From Gammaproteobacteria bacterium (GTDB lineage: Bacteria > Pseudomonadota > Gammaproteobacteria > Arenicellales > JAOTWM01): a DNA stretch of 36,053 bases. A program made the position numbers and the translations under genes. Positions within the stretch are counted from its first letter, which is position 1, and each line of letters opens with the position of its first letter. Where the stretch lies: NCBI GenBank assembly GCA_029862885.1, contig JAOTWM010000004.1:1-36053 (forward strand). The letters are read 5' to 3'. The notes under the pieces were generated by a model. The model was not told where the DNA came from. It saw only the letters and a program-made list of their open reading frames with translations, and ran no database searches. Positions 29,009 to 36,053 of this stretch are shown piece after piece.

Positions 29009-29731
29009 TCAGTACATATGTTGGCCACCGTTAATATTGACCGTGGACCCGGTGATAAATTCCGCATCGTCCGCCACCAAAAACAACACCCCACGTGCGA
29101 TATCCTCGGCACGCCCTAAGCGCCCGGCCGGAATCGTTGCGATGATCTTCTCTAATACCGCCTCGGGCACCGCGCGCACCATGTCAGTATCGACGTATCC
29201 CGGCGCGATGGCATTTACCGTGATGCCGCGAGATGCGCCCTCCAGAGCCAAGGCCTTGGTGAATCCATGAATACCGGATTTCGCCGCGGCGTAATTGACC
29301 TGACCGTATTGGCCCGCTTGGCCATTGATGGAACCGATGTTGACGATGCGACCGAATCCGCGACCGCGCATTCCTTCGATTACGCAGCGGCACATATTAA
29401 AACACGACGACAGATTGGTTTGGATCACGTCGTTCCACTGCGTAAAGTCCATGCGGTGCATCGTTCCATCGCGGGTGATGCCGGCGTTGTTGACCAATAC
29501 GTCAACCGGGCCGATATCACCTTCAATTTGTGCCACGCCCTCAGCGCATTGACCGAAGTCACTCACGTCGAATTTATAGGTCTGGATACCCGTGGCTTTC
29601 GAGAATTCGCTGGCGCGTTCATCGTTACCCGCGTAAGTGGCGGCAACGCCGTAGCCGGCATCGCGTAACCCGGTGGAAATTGCCGCGCCGATACCGCGCG
29701 TACCACCCGTCACAATAGCTACTCTACCCAT
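29009..29731 (-). CDS. phaB: acetoacetyl-CoA reductase, copy 2
   Basis: 'VAIVTGGTRGIGAAIS', 'VNIGSINGQAGQYGQVNYAAAKSGIHGFTKALALEGASRGITVNAIAPGY'. Confidence 0.95.
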   Translation of the reverse strand: MGRVAIVTGGTRGIGAAISTGLRDAGYGVAATYAGNDERASEFSKATGIQTYKFDVSDFGQCAEGVAQIEGDIGPVDVLVNNAGITRDGTMHRMDFTQWNDVIQTNLSSCFNMCRCVIEGMRGRGFGRIVNIGSINGQAGQYGQVNYAAAKSGIHGFTKALALEGASRGITVNAIAPGYVDTDMVRAVPEAVLEKIIATIPAGRLGRAEDIARGVLFLVADDAEFITGSTVNINGGQHMY

Positions 29732-29775
29732 AATGGTTTTCTCCTAAAATTGTCGTATAGCCCCGTCACATGATC

Positions 29776-30957
29776 CTACCGCTGTACCGCGATAGCAACG
29801 CCTTGTCCCCCACCGATACAGAGTGTAGCGAGTCCGCGCTGTGCGTCGCGGCGCTGCATTTCATACAATAGAGTAACCAAAATACGCGCTCCGGATGCGC
29901 CGATCGGATGACCAAGCGCGATCGCTCCGCCGTTTACATTGACCTTGGACTCATCCCAACCCAGTTCGCGATTTACCGATAACGCCTGCGCCGCAAACGC
30001 TTCATTCGCTTCGATTAAATCCAAATCAGCAACTTCCCAGCCCGCCTTATCAAGGCAACGTCGGGTAGCGGGTATCGGACCCGTTCCCATAATTGCCGGG
30101 TCCACGCCGGCGCTCGCATAGGCGACAATGCGAGCGATCGGCTCAAGGCCGAGCTGTTGTGCCTTGGAATGACTGGCGACGACCAGCGCAGCGGCACCGT
30201 CGTTGAGTCCGGACGCGTTGCCGGCGGTGACTGTACCGTCGCGGCTAAACGCCGCGCGCAGCTTGGCCAGCGACTCGGCGGTAGTGCCATGGCGCGGAAA
30301 CTCGTCATGCTCAAACAACAGCGGTTCGCCCTTGCGTCGGGGGACGCTCACCGGCACGATCTCGTCATGAAATCGATCGGACTTTTGCGCCGACTCCGCT
30401 TTGGTTTGAGAGGCAGCTGCGAACTGATCTTGCTGCTCACGACTGAGTTGAAACTGGGTAGCGATGTTTTGTGCCGTGTTGCCCATGTGATAGTCATTAA
30501 ACGCATCCCACAAACCGTCCACGATCATTGAGTCTTTGAGTTGCCAGTCTCCCATTTTCACACCATCGCGGGATTTCGGAAGCACATGCGGAGCACGACT
30601 CATGCTTTCTTGTCCACCGGCCACGATTAGATCGGCGTCGCCACATCGGATCGCTTGCGCCGCCAAATGCACCGCCTTCAAACCGCTTCCGCATACTTTG
30701 TTAATAGTCATGGCCGGTACGGTGTCGGGTATGCCGGCTTCCATTGCGGCTTGGCGTGCGGGATTTTGCCCAGCGCCGGCCGTCAGCACTTGACCGAGAA
30801 TCACTTCATCGACGTCAGCTGCTCCGACACCGCTGCGACTCAAAACACCTTGAATGACGGCGGCCCCCAACTGGCTGCCGGACAGCGCCGCCAGGGATCC
30901 ACCAAAATTACCGATCGGGGTGCGACCGGCCGCGAGGATTACCGCATCTTCTTGCAT
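29776..30957 (-). CDS. phaA: acetyl-CoA C-acetyltransferase (beta-ketothiolase)
   Basis: '[18 protein letters not shown]', '[28 protein letters not shown]', '[15 protein letters not shown]'. Confidence 0.96.
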   Translation of the reverse strand: MQEDAVILAAGRTPIGNFGGSLAALSGSQLGAAVIQGVLSRSGVGAADVDEVILGQVLTAGAGQNPARQAAMEAGIPDTVPAMTINKVCGSGLKAVHLAAQAIRCGDADLIVAGGQESMSRAPHVLPKSRDGVKMGDWQLKDSMIVDGLWDAFNDYHMGNTAQNIATQFQLSREQQDQFAAASQTKAESAQKSDRFHDEIVPVSVPRRKGEPLLFEHDEFPRHGTTAESLAKLRAAFSRDGTVTAGNASGLNDGAAALVVASHSKAQQLGLEPIARIVAYASAGVDPAIMGTGPIPATRRCLDKAGWEVADLDLIEANEAFAAQALSVNRELGWDESKVNVNGGAIALGHPIGASGARILVTLLYEMQRRDAQRGLATLCIGGGQGVAIAVQR

Positions 30958-31004
30958 TTGACCTGCCTCTTAGTCCTTGCCAGGATTACGACGATACGCC
31001 GAAA

Positions 31005-31021
31005 TTGTTGCAATGCAACAA
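31005..31021. promoter_or_regulatory. putative PhaR operator in the phaA/phaE divergent promoter region
   Basis: TTGTTGCA-A-TGCAACAA, perfect 8+1+8 palindrome; TGC-rich like described PhaR targets. Confidence 0.72.
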
Positions 31022-31088
31022 TACACATTGTTACTCTGCCGATCAAGTGATCGGCCACAGTGCCATTAACCGTACCCAACTGAGAAGA

Positions 31089-31859
31089 ATGTCCTGGGAT
31101 TCAGATTGGCTGGACCTGCAACGCCGGAGTCTTGATCTCGGACACGAACTTGGCGTGCAATTACTCGAGCACGGCAACGCGTATTTCGAATTCATCGCCG
31201 CATTGCACGACGCCAGACACAGCGACGACCCGCAGAGTGACGAGACCGCGAACGCCATGGCGGCAATGCGGTCAATGTTGACGGCGCCGGTAACGGCGAC
31301 AAATCGAATAAATGGGCTGTGGGATCGACCATTGACGCATTGGCAACGAATTGCGGACCAGTGGCTTGCATCGGTTACCGATAAAGATGTTAACGAGGAG
31401 CGGTCCGAATTGGTACGCGAGTCGCAACGGTTAGGGCACGAATACCAGCAATTTTTGGCACGCTACGCGCAGGTGCATAGCGACATTGCGATGCGTGCCG
31501 TGGAACAATTGCAGGGCGCGCTAGCCAAACGCGATGCCGATGCGCCGCTGAGCGGCCGCGCGATCTTTGATATATGGATTGATTGTTGCGAGGAACAGTA
31601 TGCGCGAACCGTCGCGACCGAGGAGTACGCGAAATTACAGGGACAAATGATCAATGCAGCGCTCGCAATGCAACGTACACAACGCTGCCTTGCCGTAGGA
31701 GCGCGACAAGTCCTGGACGGCCCCAGCCGCGGTGAATTCGATGCGCTGCAGCAACGATTGCAAGACGTGGAGGCGGAACTCAACCGCCTGCGCGCCCTGT
31801 CCAAGCCACGCGCCGAGGGTAAACGCACGCGCGCCGGCCAGCGCCAACAAAAAAAATGA
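31089..31859 (+). CDS. phaE: class III PHA synthase subunit PhaE
   Basis: 'MSWDSDWLDLQRRSLD...', 'IFDIWIDCCEEQYARTVATEEYAKLQGQMINAAL' PhaE-like; ends 4 bp into phaC. Confidence 0.88.
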   Translation: MSWDSDWLDLQRRSLDLGHELGVQLLEHGNAYFEFIAALHDARHSDDPQSDETANAMAAMRSMLTAPVTATNRINGLWDRPLTHWQRIADQWLASVTDKDVNEERSELVRESQRLGHEYQQFLARYAQVHSDIAMRAVEQLQGALAKRDADAPLSGRAIFDIWIDCCEEQYARTVATEEYAKLQGQMINAALAMQRTQRCLAVGARQVLDGPSRGEFDALQQRLQDVEAELNRLRALSKPRAEGKRTRAGQRQQKK

Positions 31860-32920
31860 CCGCGTCGCATTGGATCGATAGCGCGACGCACGAGTTTGCG
31901 GAATTCAGTCGTAAGCTCGGCAGCGGCGTGACGCGGCTCGCCGAAGTTAAAGATATCGATATTGGCCCGACCCCGAAACACGCGCTTTACCACGAAGATA
32001 AACTCACGTTGTTTCACTACGAATGGAATGCGCAAAAGCCGCGTATTCCACTGCTGATCGTGTATGCGCTCGTGAATCGGCCGTATATGGCTGACTTACA
32101 AACCGACCGCTCACTCATTCGCGGGCTGTTGGCCGCCGGGATCGATGTTTACCTGATTGACTGGGGATACCCAGACCAGGACGACAGGCGCATTGGTCTT
32201 GGCGAGTACGTCAATGGCTACATCGATCGGTGTGTCGACGTGGTTCGCTCTCGACACCAAACCGATAGTGTCAATGTTCTTGGTATCTGCCAAGGCGGCA
32301 CATTAAGTTTGTGCTACGCCGCACTGTTCGCCGGAAAGATCAAGAATCTTATTACGATGGTGACCCCCGTCGACTTTCATACTGAAGACAACGTGCTAAG
32401 CCGTTGGCTGCGATATATCGACGTGGATTTATTGGTGGATAGCCTCGGTAATGTACCGGGGGAATTATTGAATTGGATATTCCTGTCGCTAAAGCCGTAC
32501 CGCCTCACGAGCCAAAAATACGTCCGCATGGTGGATATCCTCGATGATGCAGAGAAATTGATGAATTTTCTGCGCATGGAGAAGTGGATTTTTGACAGCC
32601 CCGACCAAGCGGGCGAAGCATTTCGTCAATTCGCCAAAGATTTTTTTCAAGACAATAAGCTGATTAGTGGCGACGTCTCGATCGCAGGCCGTAATGTCGA
32701 TTTGCGCAATATTAAGATACCATTGTTCAACATTTACGCGACCCAGGATCATCTCGTACCGCCTGCCGCCTCGACCGCGTTGCGGGCTGTGGTTGGGAGT
32801 GACGACTACGACGAACTCGCGTTTGAAGGCGGTCACATCGGCATTTATGTGAGCGGCCGCGCACAGCGCCAAATACCGAAAGCGATCGCCAGCTGGTTAG
32901 CGCAGCGTGATACAGCGTAA
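31856..32920 (+). CDS. phaC: class III PHA synthase subunit PhaC
   Basis: 'NVLGICQGGTLSLCYAAL' lipase-box (GxCxG), 'PRIPLLIVYALVNRPYMADLQTDRSLIRGLL'. Confidence 0.97.
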   Translation: MTASHWIDSATHEFAEFSRKLGSGVTRLAEVKDIDIGPTPKHALYHEDKLTLFHYEWNAQKPRIPLLIVYALVNRPYMADLQTDRSLIRGLLAAGIDVYLIDWGYPDQDDRRIGLGEYVNGYIDRCVDVVRSRHQTDSVNVLGICQGGTLSLCYAALFAGKIKNLITMVTPVDFHTEDNVLSRWLRYIDVDLLVDSLGNVPGELLNWIFLSLKPYRLTSQKYVRMVDILDDAEKLMNFLRMEKWIFDSPDQAGEAFRQFAKDFFQDNKLISGDVSIAGRNVDLRNIKIPLFNIYATQDHLVPPAASTALRAVVGSDDYDELAFEGGHIGIYVSGRAQRQIPKAIASWLAQRDTA

Positions 32921-32950
32921 GCCTTAGTTTATTAAGCTTGAACCACTAGA

Positions 32951-33574
32951 TTATCCGGATTTGCCGCTGGAAATTCGTAGCCGCATCGCATTGATACCTT
33001 GCTTAGAAAGTTGGCTATGAGTTTTTGCAAGTTTGCCGAGGTTTATAAATGGACCCAAGCGCACGCGATAGTAGATTCCCTCGCTTTCAATACTGACCTT
33101 CTGAATGTGGGCCTCGAGTCCCGACAGGGCAAGCTTGGCCTTCAACCGATCGGCATCTTTGAAATTGCCATAGGATCCGGCTTGTAGAAAGTAGTAAACG
33201 CCCTGTTCGGTTTCACCCGTATTACCCGGTTCAGGAGCAGTATCAGACACGTCCTCTACTGGTGGAAGATATTCGATCTTGGTGTTTGGCAGCACTCGAT
33301 AAAAATCAAGAGTTGTCGACGGCGGCGCCTTGGTCGGAACCGAGACACCGGGTTGTGGGTCGACGACGGTGGATCGCGACTTCGATGCCTCTATCAGTGC
33401 GCGCAGGCCGCCGCCTAGCGTGGTTGGTTGCTCGCTATTAACGCCGTGCCATAGTGCCGTCGCCACCGCACCCACCACAATACCGATGAGCAACATGCCG
33501 AGTCCGGGTGCATCGAATCCGAATCGGCGCACGCGCTTGGCCTTGGTGTTGGAGCGGCGTTGCGCCTGACTCAT
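32951..33574 (-). CDS. SPOR-domain protein
   Basis: single TM N-terminus; C-terminal SPOR 'YYFLQAGSYGNFKDADRLKAKLALSGLEAHIQKVSIESEGIYYRVRLGPF'; start at MSQAQRRS. Confidence 0.9.
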   Translation of the reverse strand: MSQAQRRSNTKAKRVRRFGFDAPGLGMLLIGIVVGAVATALWHGVNSEQPTTLGGGLRALIEASKSRSTVVDPQPGVSVPTKAPPSTTLDFYRVLPNTKIEYLPPVEDVSDTAPEPGNTGETEQGVYYFLQAGSYGNFKDADRLKAKLALSGLEAHIQKVSIESEGIYYRVRLGPFINLGKLAKTHSQLSKQGINAMRLRISSGKSG

Positions 33575-33584
33575 GGCGAGCGCA

Positions 33585-35327
33585 TCACATCGCCTCCGGG
33601 GCAGCGACACCAAGTAACCACAAGCCGTTGCGAATCACGCAGCGGGTCGCGTCGATGAGCGCAAGCCGCGCATCCCGCAACTCCGGCGTCGACGCGAGAA
33701 ATGGATGGGCGTTGTAATAAGTATGAAAATCATTGGCCAAACTGCGCAGATAATACGCGACTTGATGCGGTTCGTATGCCGCCGCAGCCGCTGCGGTGAC
33801 CTCCGGGAAACGGGATAGCGCGCGCAATAGTTCGATCTCATGATCCGCGCTGAGCAACGTGTAGTCCGTTTGGTGTTGCCAACCGGTGTCGATGTCTTTC
33901 TCGGTCAGCTGGCGAAACACGCTGCAGATCCGTGCATGCGCATACTGCACGTAATATACCGGGTTATCGTTTGATTGCGATTTCGCCAAATCCAGATCGA
34001 AATCCATATGTTGCTCGGGCTTTCGTAACGCATAGAAAAACCGAGCGGCATCACCGCCGACTTCGGAGCGCAGCTCGCGTAAGGTTACGAATTCGCCGCT
34101 ACGGGTCGACATCGCGACCTTCTCTCCCGATCGATACAACACCGCAAATTGCACAAACAGAATCGTCAAATCATCAGGCTTGTTGCCGAGTGCGGCCATC
34201 GAGCCCTTGACGCGGGCCACATAACCGTGATGATCCGCGCCCCATATATTAATCATCGTATCGTAGCCGCGTTGCACCTTGTTGTGCTGATAGGCAATAT
34301 CCGACGCAAAATACGTGAAATTTCCGTTGGCACGTCTGACCACACGGTCTTTCTCATCCCCAAACGCACTGGAGCGAAACCACAAAGCGTCTTCCGACTC
34401 ATATACGTGTTGACTTTGCAGTAACGAGTCTATTACGCCATTGATGGCGCGCGATTCGACGAGCTCGCTTTCGAAAAACCAGCGATCATAATCAACACCG
34501 AATTCATGCAAATCAGAGCGGATATCTGCCACCAGTTCGTCACGTGTCAAAGTGAATAAGACCAAATAGTGCTCTGCACCCAACACCGATCTGGTATGCT
34601 CGATCAGATCGTCCAAATGCCGGTCGGGGTCATCTCCCGAATTTCTTGTCAAATCGATCTCGGCGCGCACTAGGCGCTGTTGCTGTAATTTAAAAAGTTT
34701 AGCGGCGATATCCCGTATATAGTCGCCCCGGTAGGCGTTGTCTGGAAAATCGATCGCAACGCCGCATAATTCCAAATATCGCAACCACACGCTCAGCGCC
34801 AGAATATCCATCTGCCGCCCGGCATCGTTGACATAGTATTCGCTGTCTGCAGCAAATCCCGCCGCCCGCAATACGCGCACCAGTGCGTCCCCATAGGCCG
34901 CGCCGCGGCCGTGTCCGACGTGCAGTGGACCAGTGGGATTGGCGGAAACAAATTCCACAAGGACTCTGCGGCCATGTCCATCGTTGCTGCGGCCATAGGC
35001 CGCACCGGCGTTACGAATTTCATCGATAACGCTATACAGCGCTTGCTTGGTGACGAAAAAATTTAGAAAACCGGGCCCGGCTAACTCAACCCGATCAAGC
35101 AATACTGACGGTGGTAGACAATCGATGAGTTGCGCCGCCAGCTCACGCGGCGGCATGCGCGCTGTTTTGGCACAAACCAGTGCAATGTTGGAGGCGAAAT
35201 CCCCGTGTTCAGCCTGCCGGGCGCGTTCAACGTGTATCGCGTCGATGTCCGGAACCTGAGTCAGGGTGCCGGCGTCTCGTAACGCGGTCAGCGCAGTGGC
35301 GATTAGCTCGCGGATTTGTCCCTTCAT
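33585..35327 (-). CDS. argS: arginyl-tRNA synthetase
   Basis: 'VEFVSANPTGPLHVGHGRGAAYGDALVRVLRAAGF' HIGH region, 'KVAMSTRSGEFVTLREL'. Confidence 0.98.
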   Translation of the reverse strand: MKGQIRELIATALTALRDAGTLTQVPDIDAIHVERARQAEHGDFASNIALVCAKTARMPPRELAAQLIDCLPPSVLLDRVELAGPGFLNFFVTKQALYSVIDEIRNAGAAYGRSNDGHGRRVLVEFVSANPTGPLHVGHGRGAAYGDALVRVLRAAGFAADSEYYVNDAGRQMDILALSVWLRYLELCGVAIDFPDNAYRGDYIRDIAAKLFKLQQQRLVRAEIDLTRNSGDDPDRHLDDLIEHTRSVLGAEHYLVLFTLTRDELVADIRSDLHEFGVDYDRWFFESELVESRAINGVIDSLLQSQHVYESEDALWFRSSAFGDEKDRVVRRANGNFTYFASDIAYQHNKVQRGYDTMINIWGADHHGYVARVKGSMAALGNKPDDLTILFVQFAVLYRSGEKVAMSTRSGEFVTLRELRSEVGGDAARFFYALRKPEQHMDFDLDLAKSQSNDNPVYYVQYAHARICSVFRQLTEKDIDTGWQHQTDYTLLSADHEIELLRALSRFPEVTAAAAAAYEPHQVAYYLRSLANDFHTYYNAHPFLASTPELRDARLALIDATRCVIRNGLWLLGVAAPEAM

Positions 35328-35437
35328 GGCCTTGTCCGTTGATAATGGGGCGTCGCGCAGCCCACAGCGGTGGCGACGCGGCGCGATTCTACCGGGGTTG
35401 TTGCCGCAGGCAAAGACTTGCTATCACCGTTCGGTGG

Positions 35438-35929
35438 TTACGGCACAGGCTTGAGGACTCGTTTCACCCTGTGGGTCACAAGCATTATCAACACCACCGC
35501 CACCGCAAATGCGTATAACCCAGCGTGCACTTCGACGCTGGCAAGTGCACCAAGTTTAACGCTGGCCAGCAGCACAGCGACCACGAACACATCTAACATC
35601 GACCATTTATTTAACAGTGATAGCCAATGAAAAAGCTTGGCTTCGGAGTCACTAAAAGACCGACACCGGTTCCAGACTGAAAATAGCACCACGATCTTCA
35701 TGCCGGGCAGCACGATGCTAAAACCCAAGATTATCAAACACAAAATCAACTGCCCTTCGCGAAACAACGCCACGACACCGGAGTACAGGGAAAATGTGTT
35801 AGTAATAAACACCAGCTTCTGCAACGTGAGCATCGGCGCAAAAATCCCGAACACCAAGGCCAATGCAGCCGCCAACAATAATGCATTGACGACGGATTGT
35901 TCGCGGCCTGATATTGGCGTGATAGTCAT
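35438..35929 (-). CDS. paraquat-inducible protein A (PqiA)-like membrane protein
   Basis: 'ILCLIILGFSIVLPGMKIVVLF', 'LLNKWSMLDVFVVAVLLASVKLGALASVEVHAGLYAF' PqiA-type segments. Confidence 0.85.
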   Translation of the reverse strand: MTITPISGREQSVVNALLLAAALALVFGIFAPMLTLQKLVFITNTFSLYSGVVALFREGQLILCLIILGFSIVLPGMKIVVLFSVWNRCRSFSDSEAKLFHWLSLLNKWSMLDVFVVAVLLASVKLGALASVEVHAGLYAFAVAVVLIMLVTHRVKRVLKPVP

Positions 35930-35992
35930 CGCTGTTGGTGACCGCCCGGCCGATTCACGCCGACTCCGGGATCGTCAACGGTAGCCGGAGAC

Positions 35993-36053
35993 CTAATACA
36001 TTTCATAAGGGTCGACATCTAACGACCAGCGTGTGCGGTAGACGCGTTTGGAC
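35993..36053 (-). CDS. priA: primosomal protein N' C-terminus (partial, runs off window)
   Basis: minus-strand reading ...SKRVYRTRWSLDVDPYEMY*, PriA-like C-terminus (RWxxDVDP). Confidence 0.75.
   Translation of the reverse strand, partial: SKRVYRTRWSLDVDPYEMY

Noticed and set aside
1-36053. CRISPR array, prophage, IS element or defense island
   Set aside because: No regularly spaced repeats, no transposase/integrase or phage genes, and nearly all ORFs are housekeeping or metabolic

Overview
Mostly ordinary gammaproteobacterial chromosome with dense, often overlapping operons. Left to right: a membrane protein; a J-domain/VWA pair; pepN; a class I glutamine amidotransferase; a DUF465-like protein; an overlapping Ser/Thr kinase-PP2C phosphatase pair; ntrC, ntrB and glnA; a CDF transporter, TusA-like protein and PP-loop (MnmA/ThiI-like) operon; mtgA; glyQ-glyS-MazG-like-gmhB-plsC; fadL; a secreted orphan-rsmA; pdxA-DUF945; a decayed CDGSH gene; a class III PHB cluster (phaB, phaR, phaB, phaA divergent from phaE-phaC); a SPOR protein, argS, a PqiA-like protein and the C-terminal end of priA. 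There are no rRNA genes, CRISPR arrays or intact IS elements, and I could not support any tRNA. The most notable non-ORF signals are: (1) a dual-CDGSH iron-sulfur gene with an in-frame amber codon and lost ligand residues (pseudogene); (2) a full sigma54/NtrC promoter architecture at glnA plus an NtrC-like site and terminator between glnA and ntrB; (3) a perfect TTGTTGCA-A-TGCAACAA operator in the divergent pha promoter region and a 33-bp near-palindrome before phaB; (4) a 178-bp MITE-like imperfect palindrome at 6683-6860; (5) a diverged ~110-140 bp intergenic repeat present twice; (6) a micro-ORF/sRNA candidate with a strong terminator at 15345-15450; (7) a PP-loop ATPase/TusA/CDF operon of unclear function. 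No previously undescribed defense or mobile system was evident.
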